From positions 1 through 64,000 of the forward strand of contig JBBQAO010000004.1 in the NCBI GenBank assembly GCA_038316355.1: 64,000 nucleotides of DNA. The letters are read 5' to 3'. A program made the position numbers and the translations under genes. This document shows positions 16,407-28,097 of the stretch, piece after piece. Within the stretch, counting starts at the first letter, position 1, and every line of letters begins with the position of its first letter. The DNA is from Ga0077527 sp038316355 (GTDB lineage: Bacteria; Pseudomonadota; Gammaproteobacteria; Burkholderiales; SG8-41). The notes beneath the pieces are model-generated. The model did no database searches. It was given only the letters and a program-made list of their open reading frames with translations, and was not told where the DNA came from.

Positions 16407-17168
16407 TTTCTTGTAGTCCGGATAATGCTGTTCAACCAGTGCCAGTCCCGCGACCCAGTCGCGGCTGTTTGCGTCGTACTGGCCGTGTCGGCCGAATTCA
16501 CGGGCGCGCGCTTCGCACAGTTGTCGTGACGGGATGACCAGTTCGCCGCCGCCGGCCAGTGCGCCGATCTGCGCGCGGCAGGCGAGTTCAAGAAAATGAT
16601 GCTGGATATAGGCCTCGGGCACCGTCTTGCCGCAGACCAGCGCGCCGTGATTGCGCAGGATCATCAACCATTTTTTGTCACCCATGGCGCGGGCGAGACG
16701 CGTTGCGCCTGCTGTTGACGCGTCGTCACCATCGTAATCGTAGTAGGCGATCTGCTCGTGAAAGCGCATCGCCTGCTGGGTCAGCATCAGCAGACCAGGT
16801 TTTTGCGCCGACACCGCCAGATTGGCGGGGGAGTGGGTATGCAGTACTGCGTTAACGTCCGGGCGCTCACGCAGCACCGCGCCATGAATGTTGTAGGCCG
16901 ATGGCGCAGCCTGATGGGGTGATGCCAGCACCTGTTTGCCGTCGAGATCGTACTTGACGAGGTTCGATGCCGTCACCTGCTCCATGAACACCGTGGCGGG
17001 CTTGACCAGGAAATGCGACGGGTTGTCCGGGAGTCGCACCGAGATGTGGTTGTAGGTCAGGTCGACAAACACAAAATGCGCGACCAGCCGGTGCGCCGCA
17101 GCCAGTTCGCAGCGCAGTTGCCATTCAACAGCACTGACCTGCTCGCGGACATTTATTGCGGCGTTCAT
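16404..17168 (-). CDS. Class II aldolase/adducin-family protein
   Basis: 254 aa, zinc-dependent class II aldolase / adducin head fold (fuculose-1-phosphate aldolase relatives). Characteristic blocks: LRCELAAAHRLVAHFVFVDL, HISVRLPDNPSHFLVKP, GAVLRERPDVNAVLHTHSPA (the HTH zinc-ligand motif), and LRNHGALVCGKTVPEAYIQ with the third His ligand in NHG. This Ala/Asn-rich subgroup is common in Bug-associated clusters and may be a decarboxylase or aldolase on a sugar-acid-like substrate. It starts 3 nt downstream of the DapA-like gene stop, so the two are co-transcribed. Confidence 0.9.
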   Translation of the reverse strand: MNAAINVREQVSAVEWQLRCELAAAHRLVAHFVFVDLTYNHISVRLPDNPSHFLVKPATVFMEQVTASNLVKYDLDGKQVLASPHQAAPSAYNIHGAVLRERPDVNAVLHTHSPANLAVSAQKPGLLMLTQQAMRFHEQIAYYDYDGDDASTAGATRLARAMGDKKWLMILRNHGALVCGKTVPEAYIQHHFLELACRAQIGALAGGGELVIPSRQLCEARAREFGRHGQYDANSRDWVAGLALVEQHYPDYKK

Positions 17169-17171
17169 GAC

Positions 17172-18110
17172 TCAGGCAGCTTCTTTTTGCAGCATGCCGG
17201 ATGCTTTCAGCACGCGCGCGATTTCGGCGCGCGTCGCCTCGTCCGGCTGTTTGGTCGGTGGGCGCACCGCCGCGGATTTAAGGCGGCCCGCCATCACCAT
17301 CGCCAGCTTCATCCGTGCGTGCGCATCGCCGGTGGGTTCGCCCATGCCGTAGACGATGTCCTTCAGCGGATTGATGCGGCTCTGGCAGGCCATCGCGCGT
17401 TTCAAATCTCCGGCCTTCACTGCTTCCGTTAGCTCGAGAATCAGTTCCGGGATGAATGAGGCAAAGCCGAGCAATCCGCCGTCGACACCCTGCACCATGG
17501 AGGCGAGCAGATATTCGTCGTGGCAGGTGAGCACCGCTTTTTCCGGCGCGGCTTCGCGGATCGCCGCGATGTCGCGGGCGTATTTGTTCATTTCCCGTGT
17601 GCCGACCTTGAACAGCTTGACGTGTTTCAGTCGCGCCAGCCCGGCGAGCGTTTCCAGTGAGTAGGAGGCGCGGGTCCACGACGGGTAGACGTGCACCGCG
17701 AGGTCGAGTCCGCTGGCTTCGCCGATGGCGGCGAAATATTCGATGACATGTTCGCCGCGCATGCCAAAGCGCAGCCAGTGGTGCGGCGGCATGATGTCGA
17801 GTCCCGTGGCACCGGCGGCTTTCTGCAGCAGGGCCTGTTCCACGGCTTCGCTGATGCCTTCAGCGGTGACCGCCGAGATTACCGGCAGCTTGCCTTTGAC
17901 TTCGTCGGCGACGATGCGCGTCACTTGCGCGCGCTCTTTGATGGTGAGGCTGAATACGTCGCCGGTGTGACCGTTGGTCATCAGCGCGGCGATGCCCTTG
18001 AAGCCGGCCAGCCACTGTGCTACCCGGCGCAGTTCCGGCTCGTCGATCGTGAGGTCCGCTTTCAGCGGCAGCGGCAGGGCGGGGATGATGCCTTTGTAAT
18101 CGGTGTTCAT
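17172..18110 (-). CDS. Dihydrodipicolinate synthase-family aldolase
   Basis: A 312-aa class I (Schiff-base) aldolase/lyase of the DHDPS/NAL superfamily. TNGHTGDVFSLT corresponds to the GTTGE motif, VHVYPSWTRASYS to the catalytic Tyr region, and VKLFKVGTREM to the Schiff-base Lys segment. It is clearly diverged from the true dapA at 39.1 kb and sits in an IclR-controlled catabolic operon, so a lysine-biosynthetic role is unlikely. Expected chemistry is a retro-aldol or dehydratase step on a 2-keto acid. The DHDPS-like plus class II aldolase pair suggests two lyase steps or alternatives on related substrates; this is inference. Confidence 0.88.
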   Translation of the reverse strand: MNTDYKGIIPALPLPLKADLTIDEPELRRVAQWLAGFKGIAALMTNGHTGDVFSLTIKERAQVTRIVADEVKGKLPVISAVTAEGISEAVEQALLQKAAGATGLDIMPPHHWLRFGMRGEHVIEYFAAIGEASGLDLAVHVYPSWTRASYSLETLAGLARLKHVKLFKVGTREMNKYARDIAAIREAAPEKAVLTCHDEYLLASMVQGVDGGLLGFASFIPELILELTEAVKAGDLKRAMACQSRINPLKDIVYGMGEPTGDAHARMKLAMVMAGRLKSAAVRPPTKQPDEATRAEIARVLKASGMLQKEAA

Positions 18111-18148
18111 GGCGGCTCCTTTAGGTATTGGAAATTATTTGTGCGAGG

Positions 18149-18970
18149 TCAGGCGGCGACAGGCGCATTCTGGATCGTGCCCTTGGCTTCGAGTGCGCGC
18201 GCGATGGTTTGCGTGGCGTCGAGCAGCGGCGCAGTCGCCAGTTTCTGGAATTGCGGCAGTGGCATGCGCAGGCTGGGTGCGGCCACGCTGACTGCCGCCA
18301 CCGGCCGACCGTCGCGGTCGAGCACCGGCGCGGCGAGGACACGCAGTCCGGGTACCACGTCCTGATCGGACAGCGCCCAGCCGGCGTGACGAATTTTGGC
18401 CAGTTGCCTGAGGATGTCGGGTATCGCGGTCAGCGTTGCCGGCGTGAGTTTGACTCGCGGCAGCAGTTCAAGGACGCGTTTTTGCTCGCGCGCCGGCAAC
18501 CAGGCGAGCAGCGCATGACCGATGGCCGAGTACCAGGCAGGCACGGTAGAGCCGATGCGCACGTCGACTCCCAGCCGCGTCAGGCCCGCCTGCACCCGCT
18601 CGACATAGACCATGTGTCCGCCCTCGAGCACACCCAGACTGGCGGCCTCGTTGACGCTGCCCACCAGCGAACGCAGTACCGGTCGCGCCAAGTCACGCAA
18701 CTCCATGCGGGCGATGGCGTTGAAACCCAGATCGAGCGATTTCAGCGACAGGCGGAAGCGGCGCGTACCGTCGATGCGTATGACGTAACCGAGCATGACC
18801 AGCGTATTCAACAGTCGGAAGGCGGTGGCATTGTCGAGGCCGGCGCGCCGCGCGGCTTCAGCCAGAGTCAGTTCCGGGTCAAGGGCGCTGAAAGCCTCAA
18901 GCACGCGAAAACCTTTTGCCAACGACTGCACAACGTTTTTTGGATCGTGCGCTTCAGTGTGATGGGTCAT
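18149..18970 (-). CDS. IclR-family transcriptional regulator
   Basis: 273 aa. N-terminal winged HTH (about 12-75: VVQSLAKGFRVLEAFSAL, LTLAEAARRAGLDNATAFRLLNTLVMLGYV) and a C-terminal GAF-like effector domain with SIGHALLAWLPARE, GWALSDQDVVPGLRVLAAPV and AAVSVAAPSLRMPL. First gene of the minus-strand catabolic operon (regulator, DapA-like, class II aldolase, two Bug proteins, HAD-like) and probably its local regulator. The region just upstream of its start carries three T8-G3 repeats, which could make its promoter spacing variable by slippage. Confidence 0.92.
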   Translation of the reverse strand: MTHHTEAHDPKNVVQSLAKGFRVLEAFSALDPELTLAEAARRAGLDNATAFRLLNTLVMLGYVIRIDGTRRFRLSLKSLDLGFNAIARMELRDLARPVLRSLVGSVNEAASLGVLEGGHMVYVERVQAGLTRLGVDVRIGSTVPAWYSAIGHALLAWLPAREQKRVLELLPRVKLTPATLTAIPDILRQLAKIRHAGWALSDQDVVPGLRVLAAPVLDRDGRPVAAVSVAAPSLRMPLPQFQKLATAPLLDATQTIARALEAKGTIQNAPVAA

Positions 18971-18987
18971 GCGGTTCAGGAACTCGA

Positions 18988-19020
18988 TTTTTTTTGGGTT
19001 TTTTTTGGGTTTTTTTTGGG
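18988..19020. repeat. 11-bp tandem repeat x3 (T8G3) in the iclR leader
   Basis: TTTTTTTTGGG occurs three times exactly, then TTTT. It lies 17-50 bp upstream of the IclR-gene start. Homopolymer-rich repeats in this position are prone to slippage. Confidence 0.85.
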
Positions 19021-19113
19021 TTTTAAAAATTCGGAATGCGAACTTTTATTTGAGAATAGTGTTGCAAGCATGCTGATGAATGTCAAGTGGAGGCCCATGC
19101 CATCACCCGGCAT

Positions 19114-19142
19114 TTGAAGGCCGGCACGCCTTCGCGTATAAT
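19114..19142 (+). promoter_or_regulatory. Sigma-70-type promoter for carAB
   Basis: TTGAAG (19114-19119), a 17-bp spacer and TATAAT (19137-19142), about 78 bp before the carA start. It is a close match to the sigma-70 consensus. The leader hairpin at 19158-19183 lies inside the predicted transcript. Confidence 0.7.
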
Positions 19143-19157
19143 TCACCCAATGAAACG

Positions 19158-19183
19158 GCGGGACAGGGGAATACCTGTCCCGC
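19158..19183 (+). promoter_or_regulatory. Leader hairpin upstream of carA
   Basis: GCGGGACAGG, a 6-nt loop (GGAATA) and CCTGTCCCGC form a perfect 10-bp stem in the carA leader, followed by only a short TTT. It may be an attenuator-like or RNA-stabilising structure, since carAB is pyrimidine- and arginine-regulated in many bacteria. It is too T-poor to call a terminator. Confidence 0.6.
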
Positions 19184-19219
19184 TTTCCACATCTAATCCA
19201 GGAAAATCAGGAGCTTGCA

Positions 19220-20354
<1,135 letters not shown>

Positions 20355-20371
<17 letters not shown>

Positions 20372-20433
20372 TAAGCGCAGATTAAAACCTGCCGCATTCG
20401 GTATCGGCGTCCATCGGCGGTAATCGGCGGTTA
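20355..20433. repeat. Inverted pair of 10-nt degenerate arrays (carA-carB element)
   Basis: The left arm (20355-20384) reads CCGCCGATGA, ACGCTGATAA, GCGCAGATTA. The right arm (20403-20433) is, on the complement, ACCGCCGATT, ACCGCCGATG, GACGCCGAT. The loop is about 18 nt. The carA stop codon is in the left arm and the carB ATG is 6 nt beyond the right arm. Confidence 0.75.
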
Positions 20434-20439
20434 AAAAAG

Positions 20440-23661
<3,222 letters not shown>

Positions 23662-23682
23662 CCCGTTATCCGGAGCATATCC

Positions 23683-24159
23683 ATGAGTGCTAAAACCCCA
23701 TTGACAGTCAAGGGCGCAGAAATGCTGCGCACGGAACTGCATGAACTGAAAACGGTGCAGCGTCCCGCCATCATCACGGCCATCGCCGAGGCGCGCTCGC
23801 ATGGCGATCTGTCCGAGAACGCGGAATATGCGGCGGCCAAGGAGCGGCAGAGTTTCATCGAAGGTCGTATTGCCGAAGTGGAGTCGAAAGTCTCCAATGC
23901 ACAGATCATTGATCCGTCGATGATGGATACCGACGGCCGCTGCGTGTTTGGCGCGACGGTGGATCTGGTGGAGGTCGGCGGTGCTGCGGTGACCTACCAG
24001 ATCGTCGGCGATGACGAGGCCGATATCAAGCTCGGCAAAATCTCGATCAGTTCACCGATCGCCCGCGCCCTGATCGGCAAATACGCCGGTGACATGGCCG
24101 AAGTACATGCCCCCAGTGGTGTGCGCGAATACGAGATTATCGACATCCGCTACGTCTAG
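23683..24159 (+). CDS. greA: Transcription elongation factor GreA
   Basis: 158 aa. Rescues backtracked RNA polymerase by stimulating transcript cleavage. N-terminal antiparallel coiled coil (about 6-75) carrying the tip acidic residues in SHGDLSENAEYAAAKERQSF, and a C-terminal FKBP-like globular domain with IVGDDEADIKLGKISISSPIARALIGK. A Shine-Dalgarno (GGAG) precedes the ATG. It follows carB by 21 bp, the standard carA-carB-greA order of betaproteobacteria. The stop codon is followed within 3 nt by a 7-nt inverted tandem array. Confidence 0.97.
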   Translation: MSAKTPLTVKGAEMLRTELHELKTVQRPAIITAIAEARSHGDLSENAEYAAAKERQSFIEGRIAEVESKVSNAQIIDPSMMDTDGRCVFGATVDLVEVGGAAVTYQIVGDDEADIKLGKISISSPIARALIGKYAGDMAEVHAPSGVREYEIIDIRYV

Positions 24160-24161
24160 CG

Positions 24162-24285
24162 GTAACTGGTGACTGGTAATTAGTAATTGGTAAGCAGCAC
24201 ATGGTGGCGTGAGCTTATTTGATGCAGCCGGATTTCCAGTCACCAGTTACCAGTCACCAATCACCAATCACCAGTCACCAGTCAC
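24162..24285. repeat. Inverted pair of 7-nt tandem arrays (greA-DUF4149 element)
   Basis: Left arm (24162-24196): GTAACTG, GTGACTG, GTAATTA, GTAATTG, GTAAGCA. Right arm (24237-24285): seven 7-nt units CAGTCAC, CAGTTAC, CAGTCAC, CAATCAC (twice), CAGTCAC (twice), the complement of the left units. The loop is 40 nt. The DUF4149 start is 10 nt after the right arm. Confidence 0.9.
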
Positions 24286-24295
24286 CAACCGCCGA

Positions 24296-24754
24296 ATGCG
24301 CAGCCTGGCCGGTGCCCTGCAATTCATCACCGCGACGCTGTGGGTCGGCGGCATGTGGGCCATCGGCTTTATCGTGGCACCGGTGCTGTTCGCCACATTG
24401 CCCGACCGCGCGCTGGCCGGGCTGCTTGCGGGCAAACTCTTTTCATTGATCGCGTGGGTCGGCATTGCCTGCGCGATTTACCTGATCGTCTACCGGCTGG
24501 CGCGTGACGGCGCGGGCGCGCTGCGTCAGGGATTGTTCTGGACCGCGCTGCTGATGCTGGTGCTGGTGATTTGCGGTGAGTTTGGCGTGCAGCCGGTGTT
24601 GGCGGCGCTGAAGGAGCAGGCGTTGCCCAAGCAGGTCATGGAGTCGGTGTTGCGCGACCGCTTTGCGACCTGGCACGGCGTGGCCAGCGGGCTTTATGTG
24701 ATCCAGAGTGTGCTCGGCGCGGCACTGGTGATCCTGCTGGGCCGGAGCAAATAA
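24296..24754 (+). CDS. DUF4149-domain membrane protein
   Basis: A 152-aa inner-membrane protein from the ATG at 24296 (MRSLAGALQFITATLWVGGM). A longer frame from 24209 would add 29 residues translated from the 7-nt repeat array and is not credible. Four hydrophobic segments are visible (about residues 5-30, 45-65, 75-95 and 128-150), with the DUF4149 signature LWVGGMWAIGFIVAPVLFATLPDRALAGLLAGKLF and WHGVASGLYVIQS. Function unknown; the family relates to TMEM205-like proteins. It is convergent with yhbY. No Shine-Dalgarno is visible; the preceding arm is C/A-rich. Confidence 0.82.
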   Translation: MRSLAGALQFITATLWVGGMWAIGFIVAPVLFATLPDRALAGLLAGKLFSLIAWVGIACAIYLIVYRLARDGAGALRQGLFWTALLMLVLVICGEFGVQPVLAALKEQALPKQVMESVLRDRFATWHGVASGLYVIQSVLGAALVILLGRSK

Positions 24755-24771
24755 TCGTTTAAAAACAATTA
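24752..24771. repeat. AT-rich motif at a stop codon (TAATTGTTTTTAAA core, inverted)
   Basis: TAATCGTTTAAAAACAATTA begins with the TAA stop codon of the DUF4149 gene. On the complement it reads TAATTGTTTTTAAACGATTA, the same core as the motifs at 7020, 16388, 60941 and 61807. Confidence 0.5.
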
Positions 24772-24790
24772 CTTGGTTATATTCCTGGGA

Positions 24791-25210
24791 TCAGGCACCC
24801 TGAAAACTGCGCTTGGTGCGTCGTGGTCCGGGCCTGGCGCTTCGCGGTCCCGGTTTGGACGGGCGTTGCGTCAGTGCGGTTTTTTTGCCCGGCACTTTGC
24901 CTTCGCGGATTTCGCCTTTGGTCGGCGCGGCTTCGCCGTCGGGACGCGGGCGGAAGATCACCAGGACTTTTCCGATATGCTGCACGGCGACGGCATTGAG
25001 CGGCGCGCAGATGGCCTCGATCATTCCGGCGCGCGCGGCGCGGTCATCGCCGAACACGCGGATCTTGATCAGTTCATGGCTTTTCAGGCTGATGTCGATT
25101 TCATGAAGCACGGTCGGCGTCAGGCCGGCATCGCCGATGATGACCACCGGCTGCAGATGGTGCGCCCTGGCTTTTAATGCGCGGCGTTGCGCAGCAGTCA
25201 ATATTTTCAT
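24791..25210 (-). CDS. yhbY: YhbY-family (CRM domain) RNA-binding protein
   Basis: 139 aa from ATG 25210 (MKILTAAQRRALKARAHHLQ). Residues about 1-97 are a CRM domain: LTAAQRRALKARAHHLQPVVIIGDAGLT, VLHEIDISLKSHELIKIRV, and a C-terminal strand with IGKVLVIFRPR. YhbY binds pre-50S ribosomal particles. A Lys/Arg/Pro-rich tail (about 100-139) extends the usual about 97-aa protein and would add RNA affinity. The longer frame to 25327 is translated from the repeat. It is divergent from rlmE, another ribosome-assembly gene, with both starts bordering the shared array element (2 nt from the left arm). Confidence 0.92.
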   Translation of the reverse strand: MKILTAAQRRALKARAHHLQPVVIIGDAGLTPTVLHEIDISLKSHELIKIRVFGDDRAARAGMIEAICAPLNAVAVQHIGKVLVIFRPRPDGEAAPTKGEIREGKVPGKKTALTQRPSKPGPRSARPGPRRTKRSFQGA

Positions 25211-25212
25211 GG

Positions 25213-25341
25213 GTAACTGGTGATTGGTAATTGGTGGATGGTAACCCCGGAAGGCCGGCTGCGCTTCTTCTGCTGACGATTTTGTTGCTGACGATTTATC
25301 ATCTACCACCAACCAATCACCAATCACCAGTTACCAATCAC
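25213..25341. repeat. Inverted pair of 7-nt tandem arrays (yhbY-rlmE element)
   Basis: Left arm (25213-25247): GTAACTG, GTGATTG, GTAATTG, GTGGATG, GTAACCC. Right arm (25300-25341): CATCTAC, CACCAAC, CAATCAC (twice), CAGTTAC, CAATCAC. The unit family is the same as in the element one gene upstream. It separates divergent genes whose start codons are 2 and 12 nt from the arms. Confidence 0.9.
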
Positions 25342-25353
25342 CGGTTTTTCGCA

Positions 25354-25980
25354 ATGGCTCGCAACAAGACCAGCAAAGCGTGGATGCAGGAGCATGTCAA
25401 CGATCCCTATGTGCGGCGGGCGCAGGTGGAAGGCATGCGCTCGCGCGCGGCCTACAAACTGCAGCAATTGGCCGAGCGCGACAAGCTGCTGAAACCCGGC
25501 ATGACGGTGGTTGATCTCGGCGCGGCGCCGGGCGGCTGGTCGCAGGTCGCCGGCCGTGTCGCCGGAGAAACCGGGCGCGTGGTCGCAGTGGATCTGCTGG
25601 ACATGACCCCGGTCGCGGGCGTGATCTTCATCTGCGGGGATTTTGGCGAGGATGCCGTGCTGGCGGAAGTGGAGCAGGCCATAGGCAGCGGCGGGGTTGA
25701 CCTTGTGCTTTCGGATATGGCCCCCAACATCAGTGGTGTCGCGAGCGTGGATCAGGCGCGTAGCGTGGGACTGGCCGAGCTGGCGCTGGATTTTGCCGTC
25801 AACCATCTGAAACCTCAGGGGAATTTTCTGGTCAAAGTGTTCCAGGGATCGGGCTTTGAGGCGCTGGTGGCGGATATCCGGTGCAAATTTGTCCAGGTCA
25901 TGATCCGCAAGCCCGATGCGTCCCGCAGTCGTTCCAGTGAAGTCTATGTCGTGGCCAAAGGCCTGAAGGCCCGCGGCTGA
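25354..25980 (+). CDS. rlmE: 23S rRNA (uridine(2552)-2'-O)-methyltransferase RlmE
   Basis: 208 aa from ATG 25354; the longer frame adds repeat-derived residues. SAM-dependent methylation of U2552 in the A loop, a late 50S assembly step. The K-D-K-E catalytic tetrad is visible: Lys in RSRAAYKLQQ, Asp in LVLSDMAPNISG, Lys in FLVKVFQG, Glu in SSEVYVVA. SAM-binding VVDLGAAPGGWSQV is intact. It precedes ftsH, the conserved rlmE-ftsH pair, about 117 bp upstream. No Shine-Dalgarno; the right repeat arm ends 12 nt before the ATG. Confidence 0.96.
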   Translation: MARNKTSKAWMQEHVNDPYVRRAQVEGMRSRAAYKLQQLAERDKLLKPGMTVVDLGAAPGGWSQVAGRVAGETGRVVAVDLLDMTPVAGVIFICGDFGEDAVLAEVEQAIGSGGVDLVLSDMAPNISGVASVDQARSVGLAELALDFAVNHLKPQGNFLVKVFQGSGFEALVADIRCKFVQVMIRKPDASRSRSSEVYVVAKGLKARG

Positions 25981-26097
25981 GGTGTCCGCAGCGGGTGTTG
26001 CTGCTGCGGTGTGGGGGAAAAGAGTCTAGAATTGAATCACTTAGGTTATTTTTAGTGCGACTGCGGTCCCCGGGACTGCGCACAACGAGGAGCAATT

Positions 26098-27987
26098 TTG
26101 AACAATCTGATGAAAAACATGGCGATCTGGCTGGTGATCGCGTTGGTGTTGATGACGGTATTCAACCAATTCAACGCGCGGCAGATCACGCAAAAGGCCA
26201 TGGAGTATTCCCAGTTCATCGACGAGGTGAAGCAGGGCAAGATTGCCAAGGTCACCATCGAAGGCCGCGTGGTGAAGGGCGTCAAGTCCACCGGTGAAAA
26301 ATTCACCACCTACGCGCCCTCGGACATCTGGATGGTCACCGATCTGCTGAAGAACGGTGTCATCGTCGAGGCCAAGCCCGAGGAAGAGCCCTCGCTGCTG
26401 ATGAACATTTTTGTGTCGTGGTTCCCGATGCTGCTGCTGATCGGCGTGTGGGTGTTTTTCATGCGCCAGATGCAGGGCGGCGGGCGTGGCGGCGCATTCA
26501 GCTTCGGCAAGAGCAAGGCGCGGCTGCTCGATGAGAACAACAACACGGTGACCTTCGCCGATGTCGCCGGCTGTGAAGAAGCCAAGGAAGAAGTTTCCGA
26601 GCTGGTCGAGTTTCTGCGCGACCCGTCAAAATTCCAGAAACTTGGCGGCCGCATTCCGCGCGGCGTGCTGATGGTCGGCAATCCCGGCACCGGCAAGACA
26701 TTGCTGGCGCGCGCGATTGCGGGTGAAGCCAAGGTGCCGTTTTTCTCGATCTCGGGTTCGGATTTCGTCGAGATGTTTGTCGGCGTCGGTGCGGCGCGCG
26801 TTCGTGACATGTTCGAGAACGCCAAGAAGCACGCACCATGCATCGTGTTCATCGATGAAATCGATGCGGTCGGCCGCCAGCGCGGTGCCGGCCTCGGCGG
26901 CGGCAACGACGAACGTGAGCAGACCTTGAACCAGTTGCTGGTGGAAATGGATGGCTTCGAGGCGAACTCGGGCGTGATCATCATCGCCGCAACCAACCGT
27001 CCCGACGTGCTCGACCCGGCGCTGATGCGCCCGGGCCGTTTCGACCGCCAGGTCGTGGTGCCCTTGCCGGACATCCGCGGTCGCGAACAGATCCTGCTGG
27101 TGCACATGCGCAAGGTGCCGGTGGCGCCCGACGTCAAGGCCGATATCATCGGCCGCGGCACACCGGGTTTCTCGGGCGCTGACTTGGCCAATCTGGTCAA
27201 CGAGGCAGCCTTGTTCGCCGCGCGTGGCAACAAGCGCCTGGTCGATATGGAAGATTTCGAGCGCGCCAAGGACAAGATCATCATGGGTGCCGAGCGCCGT
27301 TCGATGGTCATGCCCGAGCACGAGCGCCGCAACACCGCGTACCATGAAGCCGGTCATGCGCTGGTTGCGCGGCGTCTGTCACGTACCGATCCGGTGCACA
27401 AGGTCACCATCATTCCGCGCGGTCGTGCGCTGGGCGTGACCATGCAGTTGCCGACCGAAGACCGTTACAGCATGGATCGCGAGCAGATTCTGCAGAACAT
27501 TTCCGTGCTGTTCGGCGGTCGTATCGCCGAGGAAGTGTTCATGGGACAGATGACCACCGGCGCTTCCAACGACTTCGAACGTGCCACGGACATGGCGCGC
27601 AACATGGTGATGCGCTGGGGTATGAGCGACAGCATGGGTCCGATGGTCTACGGCGAGAACGAGGGCGAGGTGTTCCTCGGCCGCTCGATCACCACACACA
27701 AAAACGTGTCGGAGACGACCATGCAACAGGTCGATGCCGAGATCCGCCGCATCATCAATCAGCAATACGCGCTGGCGCGCAAGCTAATTGAGGAGAATCG
27801 CGAAAAGGTCGAAGCCATGGCCAAGGCCTTGCTCGAATGGGAAACCATCGATGCCGAACAGATCGAAGACATCATGCAGGGTCGCCCGCCGCGCGCGCCC
27901 AAGCCAATGGCGTCACAGCCGCCAAAACCGCCGCGCGACAGCACGCCAGGCGCAACCGCGACCAGCAAGCCGGCGGCAGAGGCCTAG
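26098..27987 (+). CDS. ftsH: ATP-dependent zinc metalloprotease FtsH
   Basis: A 629-aa membrane-anchored AAA+ protease that degrades heat-shock sigma factor, LpxC and misfolded membrane proteins. Two membrane segments (about 8-24 and 105-122) flank a periplasmic domain. Walker A reads GNPGTGKT (194-201; usually GPPGTGKT), with Walker B VFIDEIDAVGRQRG and the SRH region. The zinc site HEAGH is at 416-420. The C-terminal about 35 residues are Pro/Lys/Ala-rich. I use a TTG start at 26098: GAGGAG lies about 6 nt upstream, while the next ATG (26110) is too far from it, and MNN is a usual FtsH start. Followed by a repeat element and folP. Confidence 0.97.
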   Translation: MNNLMKNMAIWLVIALVLMTVFNQFNARQITQKAMEYSQFIDEVKQGKIAKVTIEGRVVKGVKSTGEKFTTYAPSDIWMVTDLLKNGVIVEAKPEEEPSLLMNIFVSWFPMLLLIGVWVFFMRQMQGGGRGGAFSFGKSKARLLDENNNTVTFADVAGCEEAKEEVSELVEFLRDPSKFQKLGGRIPRGVLMVGNPGTGKTLLARAIAGEAKVPFFSISGSDFVEMFVGVGAARVRDMFENAKKHAPCIVFIDEIDAVGRQRGAGLGGGNDEREQTLNQLLVEMDGFEANSGVIIIAATNRPDVLDPALMRPGRFDRQVVVPLPDIRGREQILLVHMRKVPVAPDVKADIIGRGTPGFSGADLANLVNEAALFAARGNKRLVDMEDFERAKDKIIMGAERRSMVMPEHERRNTAYHEAGHALVARRLSRTDPVHKVTIIPRGRALGVTMQLPTEDRYSMDREQILQNISVLFGGRIAEEVFMGQMTTGASNDFERATDMARNMVMRWGMSDSMGPMVYGENEGEVFLGRSITTHKNVSETTMQQVDAEIRRIINQQYALARKLIEENREKVEAMAKALLEWETIDAEQIEDIMQGRPPRAPKPMASQPPKPPRDSTPGATATSKPAAEA

Positions 27988-28004
27988 CGCGCCTGCGGCG
28001 CGCT

Positions 28005-28095
28005 GTGAAGGGGTGAATGTGTGAAGGAGTGAACGGGTAACGGCAGCTCAGCCAGTGGCTTTTCTCTTCACCCATTCACCCCTTCACTCCTTCAC
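28005..28095. repeat. Inverted pair of 8-nt tandem arrays (ftsH-folP element)
   Basis: Left arm (28005-28044): GTGAAGGG, GTGAATGT, GTGAAGGA, GTGAACGG, GTAACGGC. Right arm (28064-28095): CTCTTCAC, CCATTCAC, CCCTTCAC, TCCTTCAC. The loop is 19 nt. GTGAAGGGGTGAATG on the left is an exact complement of part of the right arm. The folP ATG is 2 nt after the right arm. Confidence 0.9.
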
Positions 28096-28097
28096 CG

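Noticed and set aside
24209..24295. Extended N-terminus of the DUF4149 protein
   Set aside because: The added residues are translated from the 7-nt repeat array and are unlike the family; the ATG at 24296 fits.
25231..25353. Extended N-terminus of RlmE
   Set aside because: The extra residues derive from the repeat element; RlmE homologues start at the ATG at 25354.
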